DNA of 64,000 nt from Nitrospira sp. (GTDB lineage: Bacteria; Nitrospirota; Nitrospiria; Nitrospirales; Nitrospiraceae). The notes below the pieces were generated by a model. That model made no database searches. It had not been told where the DNA came from and saw only the letters and a list, made by a program, of their open reading frames with translations. The position numbers were made by a program, and so were the translations under genes. Below, piece by piece: positions 38,001 to 46,762 of this stretch. The first letter of the stretch is position 1. Every line of letters begins with the position of its first letter. Location: assembly GCA_037045225.1 (NCBI GenBank), contig JBAOHZ010000009.1, positions 682,001-746,000 on the forward strand, read 5' to 3'.

Positions 38001-41000
38001 ATCCAGCGTGCCGTTAGTGTTGAAGCGGACGAGGCACACTTGATAGCCGCCATTGGTCGTGTACCCAGACAAGACGATCTTGCCGTCCGCCTGCAGGACC
38101 GCCGTTTCGGCGCGCCCGACAATGCCGGCTAGCGCAATGCCGTCCCCACCCCCAAAGCTGGTATCCAGCGTGCCATCAACGTTATACCGAGCCAGACTGA
38201 AGTCATCGCTGCCGCTGCTGTCACTGTACCCGGCGACGAGAATCTTGCCGTCCGGTTGGAGAATGGTTTCCTTGCCGAACTCCCATCCCGACCCAAAACT
38301 AGTCGTGGCCTTCCCGTCCCCCACGCTAAAGGTGGGCGCGTCGTTCACCGCGCTCACCGTCACCGTGGTGTCGTAGTTCACGCTGGTGCCGCCGTCTCCA
38401 TCGGTGAGCACATAACGAACAGTGCGAGCCCCGGTAGTGGGTGACGCCGCATCCGTATTTTCATAGGTGATGTTCTTGACGAGCGCCGTAACCGTCGTCG
38501 CATCGGCACTGCTATTCAGGGTGATGACGAGGTTGCTGCCGTTACTGCCACCGGTGAAGGTCCCGATCGTCACGCCGCCGTAGGTGACGTTCGACCCGCT
38601 CACGCCGATCTGCCCGGCCCCCGTCCCCTGGTTCCGGATGCTGAGCACATCTTCGGCGCTGTCCCCGCCGGAGGGAATGGAGATGGTCAGCGTGCCCGTA
38701 TCAAAATTGGCACTATCCGCATCGGCCACCAGGGCATTGGCCCCTTGCTCGATCACCACCGCCCCGGCACCTTCGTTATAACTTAGACTGTCACCACTTA
38801 GATTCGTGATGGTGGGGGCATCGTTGACGGCAGTGATGGTCACGGTCGTGCTGCCGGTGGCCGTCAAGGCACCGCCTGTTCCCTGGCTGCCGCTGTTGCC
38901 GTCGCTGAAGGTCCAATTGATTTGCGCACTGGCCGGAGGCGCATCGCTGCTATTGCTGTAGGCAATCTGCTGCATCGCCGAGTTGACGAGCGTATTCGTG
39001 GCGCTGGCATTCAACGTCAGCTGGAGCGTGCCACCGCTGTTGGTATAGGTGCCGATCGTGGTCCCGCTCACGACCACGTTGCCGCTGCTGAGGCTCAGCG
39101 TGCCGCTGCCGGAGAACACATCCTCCGCACTGGCTCCGCCGTTCCGCGCCAGCGTGAGGGTCGCCCCGTTGAAATTGTTCAGGGCCGACAGTTCAACATC
39201 ACCGATCGACACGTTGGCATCCAGCACCACCGCTGCTCCACCTTCGGTGAACGCCGGGGTCCCGTCCAGATTGCTGAATACGGGGGCGTCGTTCACGGCG
39301 ATGACGGTGGGGTCGATCGTGTCGCCCACCAGGGAGAACGCCGTGGTGCCGCCTTGCACAGACGTGTTGACTTTGGTGCCGACCACCCCACTGGATTGAT
39401 CCCAGGCACGCACAATCAACCCCGGGAACACATTCCCGGTGTAGTTGCTGTTGGGCGCAAAATACAGGCGCGTGCCGGCCGTATCCGCCAGCAGGAGCGA
39501 CGCCGAATTACTCACGGTTCCGACAGTGAGCCAGGTGGCCCCGGCATCGGTGGTGTAGTACCAGGTGCCGTTGGTTTCCGTGCTGCTAATGATCGCAAGC
39601 CCTTTTGCAACGGCTCCATCAGGGTCGGTGATGCTTCCGGTAAAGGCACTGAGAGGCGAGCCCACGGCCGTGCCATTGACCGGCGCTCCGGCATCTTCGA
39701 GCACGGTGAAGGTCAACCCAGAATCGGTAAGAACCGGCGCGTCATTGACGGCACTCACCGTCACCGTGGCGTCGTAGTTGGCACTGGTGCCACCATCACC
39801 GTCGGTGAGCACATAGCGCACGGTGCGTGCCCCGGTGGTGGGAGCGGCCGTATCCGTATTCGCATAGGTGATGTTCTTGATGAGCGCCGTAACCGTGGTC
39901 GCATCGGCACTGCTATTCAGGGTAATGACGAGGCTCGTCCCGTTACTGCCGCCGGTGAAGGTCCCGATGGTCACGCCGCCGTAGGTGACGTTCGACCCGC
40001 TCACCCCGATCTGCCCGGCCCCCGTCCCCTGATTCCGAATGCTGAGCACATCTTCGGCGCTGTCCCCGCCGGAGGGAATGGAGATGGTCAGCGTGCCCGT
40101 ATCGAAATTGGCACTGTCCGCATCGGCCACCAGCACATTGGCCCCTTGCTCGATGACCACCGCCCCGGCGCCTTCGTTATAACTCACACTGTCGCCGCTC
40201 AGGTTCGTGAGGGTCGGGGCATCGTTCACCCCGGTGATCGTGACCGTGGTGCTGCCGGTCGCCGTCAACGCACCGCCGCTCCCCTGGCTGCCGCTATTGC
40301 CGTCACTGAACGTCCAGTTGAGCTGCACCGACGCCGGTGGCCCATCGCTTGAGTTGCTGTAGGCAATCTGCTGCATGGCCGAGTTGACCAGAGTCTGGGT
40401 CGCGTTGCTATTGAACGTGAAGGCGAGTGTGCCGCCGCTGTTGGTGTAGGTGCCGATCGTGGTCCCGCTCACGACCACGTTGCCGCTCGTGAGACTGAGC
40501 GTGCCGCTGCCGGAGAAGACATCCTCGGCATTGGCTCCGCCGTTCCGCACCAACGTCAGGGTCGCCCCGCTAAAATTATTCAGCGCAGAAAGTTCGGCAT
40601 CGAAGATGGATACGTCTGCATCGAGCACGACCGGACTCCCGCCTTCGGTATACGTCGGCGCACCGTCCAAGGTATTCACAGGATCAAGTGTGGGATCCAG
40701 CGCGCCGGTGCTGGTGTATCGGGTGAGCGCATAGTTGTACTCACCGAGCGCGCCAACCTTTGATGTCCCTGACACCACGATGTGCCCGTCACTTTGCACC
40801 ACCACGCTATAAGCCCGGTCATCACTAGATGCCGTGTAATCGATCGTGACGATCCCATCGCCGCTGAAGGTCGTATCCAACGAGCCGTCCGTATTGAGTC
40901 GCACCAGACCAAAATCGTTTCCGTTGATCCCAGCCGTACCTGTGACGAGCAGCTTGCCGTCCGCCTGGATCGTGAGCCCTTCGGCGAGGTCGCTGCCGCC

Positions 41001-44000
41001 CAGATTGATGGTCACCTTGCCGCCGGTGCCGAAGCCGGTATCCAGCGTCCCGTTGGCGTTGTAGCGGGCAATCGCAAAATCGTTGGTACCGCCGGTGTCG
41101 CTCCACCCGGCCACGACGATCTTGCCATCGGCCTGGACCCGCACTTCGTTGCCCGTATCGCTGCTGTTTCCGCCAAAGTCGGTCAAGACCTTCCCTGTGC
41201 CGTTGAAACTCGTATCCAACGACCCGTCCGTGTTGTACCGAACCAACGCAAAATCGAAGCTGGTTCCGTTGGACCCAAACCCTGCAAGTATCACCTTCCC
41301 GTCGGATTGGATGGTGAGGCTGTCCGCACGATCACTCCCCCCAGCGAGATCGGTGCTGACGTACGCTGAGCCACCGCCGAAGCTAGTATCGAGCGACCCG
41401 TCGCTATTGAACCGCATCAGATTGAAGTTGTTGTTCGACAAATCAGCCGCAACCAGAAACTTGCCATCGGTCTGGAGGCCGATGTCCTTGGCCGATCCAT
41501 ACACCCCAGACGAGGCAATGCCGTCGCCGCCCCCAAAACTCGTATCCAGCGTGCCGTTAGTGTTGAAGCGGACGAGGCACACTTGATAGCCGCCATTGGT
41601 CGTGTACCCAGACAAGACGATCTTGCCGTCCGCCTGCAGGACCGCCGTTTCGGCGCGCCCGACAATGCCGGCTAGCGCAATGCCGTCCCCACCCCCAAAG
41701 CTGGTATCCAGCGTGCCATCAACGTTATACCGAGCCAGACTGAAGTCATCGCTGCCGCTGCTGTCACTGTACCCGGCGACGAGAATCTTGCCGTCCGGTT
41801 GGAGAATGGTTTCCTTGCCGAACTCCCATCCCGACCCAAAACTAGTCGTGGCCTTCCCGTCCCCCACGCTAAAGGTGGGCGCGTCGTTCACCGCGCTCAC
41901 CGTCACCGTGGTGTCGTAGTTCACGCTGGTGCCGCCGTCTCCATCGGTGAGCACATAACGAACAGTGCGAGCCCCGGTAGTGGGTGACGCCGCATCCGTA
42001 TTTTCATAGGTGATGTTCTTGACGAGCGCCGTAACCGTCGTCGCATCGGCACTGCTATTCAGGGTGATGACGAGGTTGCTGCCGTTACTGCCACCGGTGA
42101 AGGTCCCGATCGTCACGCCGCCGTAGGTGACGTTCGACCCGCTCACGCCGATCTGCCCGGCCCCCGTCCCCTGGTTCCGGATGCTGAGCACATCTTCGGC
42201 GCTGTCCCCGCCGGAGGGAATGGAGATGGTCAGCGTGCCCGTATCAAAATTGGCACTATCCGCATCGGCCACCAGGGCATTGGCCCCTTGCTCGATCACC
42301 ACCGCCCCGGCACCTTCGTTATAACTTAGACTGTCACCACTTAGATTCGTGATGGTGGGGGCATCGTTGACGGCAGTGATGGTCACGGTCGTGCTGCCGG
42401 TGGCCGTCAAGGCACCGCCTGTTCCCTGGCTGCCGCTGTTGCCGTCGCTGAAGGTCCAATTGATTTGCGCACTGGCCGGAGGCGCATCGCTGCTATTGCT
42501 GTAGGCAATCTGCTGCATCGCCGAGTTGACGAGCGTATTCGTGGCGCTGGCATTCAACGTCAGCTGGAGCGTGCCACCGCTGTTGGTATAGGTGCCGATC
42601 GTGGTCCCGCTCACGACCACGTTGCCGCTGCTGAGGCTCAGCGTGCCGCTGCCGGAGAACACATCCTCCGCACTGGCTCCGCCGTTCCGCGCCAGCGTGA
42701 GGGTCGCCCCGTTGAAATTGTTCAGGGCCGACAGTTCAACATCACCGATCGACACGTTGGCATCCAGCACCACCGCTGCTCCACCTTCGGTGAACGCCGG
42801 GGTCCCGTCCAGATTGCTGAATACGGGGGCGTCGTTCACGGCGATGACGGTGGGGTCGATCGTGTCGCCCACCAGGGAGAACGCCGTGGTGCCGCCTTGC
42901 ACAGACGTGTTGACTTTGGTGCCGACCACCCCACTGGATTGATCCCAGGCACGCACAATCAACCCCGGGAACACATTCCCGGTGTAGTTGCTGTTGGGCG
43001 CAAAATACAGGCGCGTGCCGGCCGTATCCGCCAGCAGGAGCGACGCCGAATTACTCACGGTTCCGACAGTGAGCCAGGTGGCCCCGGCATCGGTGGTGTA
43101 GTACCAGGTGCCGTTGGTTTCCGTGCTGCTAATGATCGCAAGCCCTTTTGCAACGGCTCCATCAGGGTCGGTGATGCTTCCGGTAAAGGCACTGAGAGGC
43201 GAGCCCACGGCCGTGCCATTGACCGGCGCTCCGGCATCTTCGAGCACGGTGAAGGTCAACCCAGAATCGGTAAGAACCGGCGCGTCATTGACGGCACTCA
43301 CCGTCACCGTGGCGTCGTAGTTGGCACTGGTGCCACCATCACCGTCGGTGAGCACATAGCGCACGGTGCGTGCCCCGGTGGTGGGAGCGGCCGTATCCGT
43401 ATTCGCATAGGTGATGTTCTTGATGAGCGCCGTAACCGTGGTCGCATCGGCACTGCTATTCAGGGTAATGACGAGGCTCGTCCCGTTACTGCCGCCGGTG
43501 AAGGTCCCGATGGTCACGCCGCCGTAGGTGACGTTCGACCCGCTCACCCCGATCTGCCCGGCCCCCGTCCCCTGATTCCGAATGCTGAGCACATCTTCGG
43601 CGCTGTCCCCGCCGGAGGGAATGGAGATGGTCAGCGTGCCCGTATCGAAATTGGCACTGTCCGCATCGGCCACCAGCACATTGGCCCCTTGCTCGATGAC
43701 CACCGCCCCGGCGCCTTCGTTATAACTCACACTGTCGCCGCTCAGGTTCGTGACGGTCGGTGCGTCGTTGGTATTGGTGACGCCGATGGTCACAACCTCA
43801 TCGCGCGTGAGCCCGCCGCTGTCCGTGACTCGTAGCGTCAGGGTGTGGCTCGTGGCCGTTTCGTAATCCAATGCCGCACCGGCTTTGACTCGCAGCTGCG
43901 TGCCAACGATCTCAAAATTTGAGTCGCCTCCGACAATCGAGTACGTCAGCGTCTCTCCTGCGTCCCGGTCCACGCCCTGCAAGGTCGTCACCACCGTGCC

Positions 44001-46526
44001 CGCGGCCGAATTTTCCGCAACGACGGGTCCAAGAATATGAAATTGACGCTGCTGCAACAGACCGGCCGTCACATTATTCCACGACACCGTGATGGTGCCG
44101 TCGCCCGCGACGTCGACTGTCGGGTTACGTTGATACGTATTCCCGGCGCTCGTATTACTGATAATCATCACGCCCGTGGAATCGTGGCCGGGCAACACAC
44201 TAACCAGCTGCCCTCCATCGTCATATGCCCGGGCGACAATGACCTCTCCCCACATATTGGAATTGAGATACCCCTCAGCCTGAAACACGACGATAAATCC
44301 GCCTGTGGGCAAGGCCGCCACCACCGGATTCGCCACGGGCCCGATATCCGGATCACTATCACCCAAGACGCGAACCTCCGCTCCGACCGGATTCCCCTGA
44401 GGATCGTAAATTTGTGCACAGACATCGCTGCCGAACCGATAGACGTCGACGGAGTATCCGCTGGTCAACGTCGCCGTGGTCAACTGTGAACCGGTTTGTG
44501 ATACGATCGTGGTGATTGGATGCGTCGCCATATCATCGACCACTGCTGTCAGTGACAGGTCCGTGGGCGCGTCGTTGACGGCGCTGACCGTCACAGTGGC
44601 GTCGTAGTTGGCACTGGTGCCGCCATCTCCATCGGTGAGCACATAGCGCACGGTGCGCGCCCCGGTGGTGGGAGCCGTCGTATCCCTATTCTCATAGGTG
44701 ATGTTCTTGATCAGCGCCATGACGGACGTGGGTGTGGCACCGCTGTTCAACGTGATGACGAGGTTGCTGCCTCCGCTGCCGCCGGTGAAGGTCCCAATGG
44801 TAGTGCCCTCATAGCTGATGGTGCTGCCACTCACCCCGATCTGACCGGCCCCCGTCCCTTGGTTCCGGATGCTGAGCACATCTTCGGCGCTGTCCCCGCC
44901 GGAGGGAATGGAGATGGTCAGCGTGCCCGTATCGAAATTCGATGAGTCGATATCGGCCACCAGCACATTGGCCCCTTGCTCGATCACCACCGCCCCGGCG
45001 CCTTCGTTATAACTCAGACTGTCGCCGCTCAGGTTCGTGATGGTCGGCGCATCGTTGCTCGTGGTGTAGAGCTGTGCGATGTCTCCCCCGGTCAGCACTC
45101 GGTCGTAGACACGGACGTCGTCGACTAGTCCAGTCGTGTACCATGTGCCTCCACTAGAATCTTGGTTCCGCCCGATGGCCATCGAGTCGAGGCTGGTGAC
45201 GCTGCTAAAGAAGCCTTGTGTTGTTGCGTTGCCCGCATCGTAGGTGAGTTGGCCTGCGGTTGCGAGAACTCCATCTACGTACAGACTGTTTCCGGAGGCC
45301 CCTACCGTCACTGCGACATGATGCCAATTGCCATCGTTAATGGTGGCACTGCTCCGATACACTCCCAGCTGCAGGACCCCGTTCTCCCGCACCTCGTAGG
45401 TGAGGTACCCCGAGGCACCGAGGAACAACGCCACAGAACTCCCGGTGTCGGCTGTATCGGAGATCGAGAAGATCGTCTCAAAGGTGCTGGTGGTCTTGAT
45501 CCAGCCGGCAATCGTGCCCTGGGTGAATCCGGCCAAATTGGCGCTATGGGCGGAGAGGTCGACGTAGTCATCGACGCCGTCCAAAGACAGCTTTGCCACG
45601 CCGACGACGTCCGTCGCATCGGTCGTGTCAATCGCTGCGCCGTTGGTCAACGTACCGTCGTAGTTATTGCCACTGCTGTCATTGGCATTTGTGTCGAACG
45701 TCCAGTTGCCGATGAGGCCGGTGGAGATGTCGAGCAACCCGACCCAATCCATCTGCAGGGAATCGGTCACGGCAATGTGCGTTTCAATGGCGCCGGTCTG
45801 GGTCTCCAAGGTCCAATCGCCGCCGAAGCCTGCATAACCGGTGGCATCGATGCTGGCCGCCACGTCGGCGCCGGTCAATTGGCTAAGAAGTGCGGCCGCT
45901 TCTTGTCCGGCCTCGCCTTCGGCAAAACTACAGCCATAGACCAGAAAATCGGCCGATTCGGACAGGCTTTGTTTGATCGTGGCCAACTCCTCAGCGTACT
46001 GGCCGGTCATCGATTCGCTTGTGAGGACGCCGCTCCCCAGATTCAGACGGCCTTCATCACCGTGCGAAATGAGATGTATGGCATCGATCCCTGATCGCCC
46101 GGCCAATGATTCGGCAATCTGCTCGACCCCATCTCGCGAGGCATCCAACACAACGACTTCCACATTGGGCCCCATACCCGCAATCAGGGATTCATAGTCC
46201 GGGACCGTGGGGTCGACAAACACTACTTCTGTCGTGGATTCGCCCGGTGCGTACGACGCAATCGCGCTGAGCAATTCTTGCGACTCCTGCTCCTGCGGAG
46301 TCGTTTCCTCGACCGTCCCCTCTGACGAGACTGCCGCCTCGGCCTGGTCCTGCGCCACTTGCTCGGACGTCACCTCGGCCGCCGTAGCCGCCGCCGCGGC
46401 GTCGAACATCAACCGTTGCTCGAGAGAAAGGAGAGATTGTTTAAATGACGAAGAAGCGATAGGAACCTGCGGCGCCGCTGGCCGTTCTGTCTTCCTCCAT
46501 CTTATTTTCTTGAAAAAATTGAACAT
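35001..46526 (-). CDS. Giant LEPR-XLL/DUF4347 repeat protein, N-terminal part (3,841 residues)
   Basis: Domain order from the N-terminus: a basic start and a LEPR-XLL-like sorting motif (LEQRLMFDAA, residues 35-44); a DUF4347 domain (about 98-245) with H155-G156 in HLISHGDEG and C199 in LVYGCSFAEG; a LamG/concanavalin-like domain (about 262-490); then many cadherin-like units beginning VNDAPT and containing SYNEGAGAVVIEQGAN. Two blocks of seven delta-60-type repeats (PDGKILVAGYS, DGTLDTSFG) lie around 37,120-38,340 and 40,660-41,880. The frame ends in the linker after TIGTFTVE. The true product is probably a 5,619-residue chain. Upstream genes encode an envelope export apparatus without an ATPase. 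No RTX repeats are present, so classical type I secretion is not indicated. Confidence 0.85.
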   Translation of the reverse strand: MFNFFKKIRWRKTERPAAPQVPIASSSFKQSLLSLEQRLMFDAAAAATAAEVTSEQVAQDQAEAAVSSEGTVEETTPQEQESQELLSAIASYAPGESTTEVVFVDPTVPDYESLIAGMGPNVEVVVLDASRDGVEQIAESLAGRSGIDAIHLISHGDEGRLNLGSGVLTSESMTGQYAEELATIKQSLSESADFLVYGCSFAEGEAGQEAAALLSQLTGADVAASIDATGYAGFGGDWTLETQTGAIETHIAVTDSLQMDWVGLLDISTGLIGNWTFDTNANDSSGNNYDGTLTNGAAIDTTDATDVVGVAKLSLDGVDDYVDLSAHSANLAGFTQGTIAGWIKTTSTFETIFSISDTADTGSSVALFLGASGYLTYEVRENGVLQLGVYRSSATINDGNWHHVAVTVGASGNSLYVDGVLATAGQLTYDAGNATTQGFFSSVTSLDSMAIGRNQDSSGGTWYTTGLVDDVRVYDRVLTGGDIAQLYTTSNDAPTITNLSGDSLSYNEGAGAVVIEQGANVLVADIDSSNFDTGTLTISIPSGGDSAEDVLSIRNQGTGAGQIGVSGSTISYEGTTIGTFTGGSGGSNLVITLNSGATPTSVMALIKNITYENRDTTAPTTGARTVRYVLTDGDGGTSANYDATVTVSAVNDAPTDLSLTAVVDDMATHPITTIVSQTGSQLTTATLTSGYSVDVYRFGSDVCAQIYDPQGNPVGAEVRVLGDSDPDIGPVANPVVAALPTGGFIVVFQAEGYLNSNMWGEVIVARAYDDGGQLVSVLPGHDSTGVMIISNTSAGNTYQRNPTVDVAGDGTITVSWNNVTAGLLQQRQFHILGPVVAENSAAGTVVTTLQGVDRDAGETLTYSIVGGDSNFEIVGTQLRVKAGAALDYETATSHTLTLRVTDSGGLTRDEVVTIGVTNTNDAPTVTNLSGDSVSYNEGAGAVVIEQGANVLVADADSANFDTGTLTISIPSGGDSAEDVLSIRNQGTGAGQIGVSGSNVTYGGVTIGTFTGGSNGTSLVITLNSSADATTVTALIKNITYANTDTAAPTTGARTVRYVLTDGDGGTSANYDATVTVSAVNDAPVLTDSGLTFTVLEDAGAPVNGTAVGSPLSAFTGSITDPDGAVAKGLAIISSTETNGTWYYTTDAGATWLTVGTVSNSASLLLADTAGTRLYFAPNSNYTGNVFPGLIVRAWDQSSGVVGTKVNTSVQGGTTAFSLVGDTIDPTVIAVNDAPVFSNLDGTPAFTEGGAAVVLDANVSIGDVELSALNNFNGATLTLARNGGASAEDVFSGSGTLSLSSGNVVVSGTTIGTYTNSGGTLQLTLNASATNTLVNSAMQQIAYSNSSDAPPASAQINWTFSDGNSGSQGTGGALTATGSTTVTITAVNDAPTITNLSGDSLSYNEGAGAVVIEQGANALVADADSANFDTGTLTISIPSGGDSAEDVLSIRNQGTGAGQIGVSGSNVTYGGVTIGTFTGGSNGSNLVITLNSSADATTVTALVKNITYENTDAASPTTGARTVRYVLTDGDGGTSVNYDTTVTVSAVNDAPTFSVGDGKATTSFGSGWEFGKETILQPDGKILVAGYSDSSGSDDFSLARYNVDGTLDTSFGGGDGIALAGIVGRAETAVLQADGKIVLSGYTTNGGYQVCLVRFNTNGTLDTSFGGGDGIASSGVYGSAKDIGLQTDGKFLVAADLSNNNFNLMRFNSDGSLDTSFGGGSAYVSTDLAGGSDRADSLTIQSDGKVILAGFGSNGTSFDFALVRYNTDGSLDTSFNGTGKVLTDFGGNSSDTGNEVRVQADGKIVVAGWSDTGGTNDFAIARYNANGTLDTGFGTGGKVTINLGGSDLAEGLTIQADGKLLVTGTAGINGNDFGLVRLNTDGSLDTTFSGDGIVTIDYTASSDDRAYSVVVQSDGHIVVSGTSKVGALGEYNYALTRYTSTGALDPTLDPVNTLDGAPTYTEGGSPVVLDADVSIFDAELSALNNFSGATLTLVRNGGANAEDVFSGSGTLSLTSGNVVVSGTTIGTYTNSGGTLAFTFNSNATQTLVNSAMQQIAYSNSSDGPPASVQLNWTFSDGNSGSQGSGGALTATGSTTVTITGVNDAPTLTNLSGDSVSYNEGAGAVVIEQGANVLVADADSANFDTGTLTISIPSGGDSAEDVLSIRNQGTGAGQIGVSGSNVTYGGVTIGTFTGGSNGTSLVITLNSSADATTVTALIKNITYANTDTAAPTTGARTVRYVLTDGDGGTSANYDATVTVSAVNDAPVLTDSGLTFTVLEDAGAPVNGTAVGSPLSAFTGSITDPDGAVAKGLAIISSTETNGTWYYTTDAGATWLTVGTVSNSASLLLADTAGTRLYFAPNSNYTGNVFPGLIVRAWDQSSGVVGTKVNTSVQGGTTAFSLVGDTIDPTVIAVNDAPVFSNLDGTPAFTEGGAAVVLDANVSIGDVELSALNNFNGATLTLARNGGASAEDVFSGSGTLSLSSGNVVVSGTTIGTYTNSGGTLQLTLNASATNTLVNSAMQQIAYSNSSDAPPASAQINWTFSDGNSGSQGTGGALTATGSTTVTITAVNDAPTITNLSGDSLSYNEGAGAVVIEQGANALVADADSANFDTGTLTISIPSGGDSAEDVLSIRNQGTGAGQIGVSGSNVTYGGVTIGTFTGGSNGSNLVITLNSSADATTVTALVKNITYENTDAASPTTGARTVRYVLTDGDGGTSVNYDTTVTVSAVNDAPTFSVGDGKATTSFGSGWEFGKETILQPDGKILVAGYSDSSGSDDFSLARYNVDGTLDTSFGGGDGIALAGIVGRAETAVLQADGKIVLSGYTTNGGYQVCLVRFNTNGTLDTSFGGGDGIASSGVYGSAKDIGLQTDGKFLVAADLSNNNFNLMRFNSDGSLDTSFGGGSAYVSTDLAGGSDRADSLTIQSDGKVILAGFGSNGTSFDFALVRYNTDGSLDTSFNGTGKVLTDFGGNSSDTGNEVRVQADGKIVVAGWSDTGGTNDFAIARYNANGTLDTGFGTGGKVTINLGGSDLAEGLTIQADGKLLVTGTAGINGNDFGLVRLNTDGSLDTTFSGDGIVTIDYTASSDDRAYSVVVQSDGHIVVSGTSKVGALGEYNYALTRYTSTGALDPTLDPVNTLDGAPTYTEGGSPVVLDADVSIFDAELSALNNFSGATLTLVRNGGANAEDVFSGSGTLSLTSGNVVVSGTTIGTYTNSGGTLAFTFNSNATQTLVNSAMQQIAYSNSSDGPPASVQLNWTFSDGNSGSQGSGGALTATGSTTVTITGVNDAPTLTNLSGDSVSYNEGAGAVVIEQGANVLVADADSANFDTGTLTISIPSGGDSAEDVLSIRNQGTGAGQIGVSGSNVTYGGVTIGTFTGGSNGTSLVITLNSSADATTVTALIKNITYANTDTAAPTTGARTVRYVLTDGDGGTSANYDATVTVSAVNDAPVLTDSGLTFTVLEDAGAPVNGTAVGSPLSAFTGSITDPDGAVAKGLAIISSTETNGTWYYTTDAGATWLTVGTVSNSASLLLADTAGTRLYFAPNSNYTGNVFPGLIVRAWDQSSGVVGTKVNTSVQGGTTAFSLVGDTIDPTVIAVNDAPVFSNLDGTPAFTEGGAAVVLDANVSIGDVELSALNNFNGATLTLARNGGASAEDVFSGSGTLSLSSGNVVVSGTTIGTYTNSGGTLQLTLNASATNTLVNSAMQQIAYSNSSDAPPASAQINWTFSDGNSGSQGTGGALTATGSTTVTITAVNDAPTITNLSGDSLSYNEGAGAVVIEQGANALVADADSANFDTGTLTISIPSGGDSAEDVLSIRNQGTGAGQIGVSGSNVTYGGVTIGTFTVE
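35011..35273 (-). repeat. 263-bp direct repeat, copy B
   Basis: Second copy of the 34,694-34,956 segment. It is also the left end of the 3,543-bp tandem array. Deleting this copy plus the linker joins the two giant frames in phase. Confidence 0.9.
35011..43753 (-). repeat. Tandem array of a 3,543-bp unit, about 2.5 copies
   Basis: Copies run from 35,011, 38,554 and 42,097; the third stops matching at 43,753. I noticed no difference between copies at any position compared, and even translations of non-coding frames are identical. The unit encodes 1,181 residues. Upstream of the disruption, 34,535-34,956 matches the same unit at an offset of 3,860 (3,543 + 317), so the array continues across the break. 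Either the duplication is very recent and homogenised, or copy number was set by the assembler. Confidence 0.92.
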
Positions 46527-46762
46527 ATCCGGTGCCTGATCACCTTGAAAGGCAAAAGTGTCCCCCCTCTTTCTCGGCAGAAATCGCGTCAGTCTGAAGG
46601 GTTATGTAAAGAAAGTGCCCAAGGCCAGAACCGAAGACAACAAAATCGAGGAATAAGCAACTATGGACACCAACGGACGGGATTCACCGCCACCTCACGT
46701 GGAAAAGGAGCGTTGGGAGCGACCAGATTGTGAACAGAACAGGCTGTCATGGGACTCCTTGC
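46527..46762. other. Spacer between export genes and giant gene
   Basis: This 236-bp gap is much larger than the 3-nt gaps upstream of it, so it may hold a separate promoter for the giant gene or a processing site. I could not identify a convincing -10/-35 pair. The giant ATG at 46,526 has only a weak ribosome site (AAGGTGAT, about 16 nt upstream). Confidence 0.4.

Noticed and set aside
35011..43753. CRISPR or RTX interpretation of the repeats
   Set aside because: Units are 3.5 kb, coding, and without spacers. The Gly/Asp-rich motifs are delta-60 and cadherin-like, not GGxGxDxUx nonapeptides.
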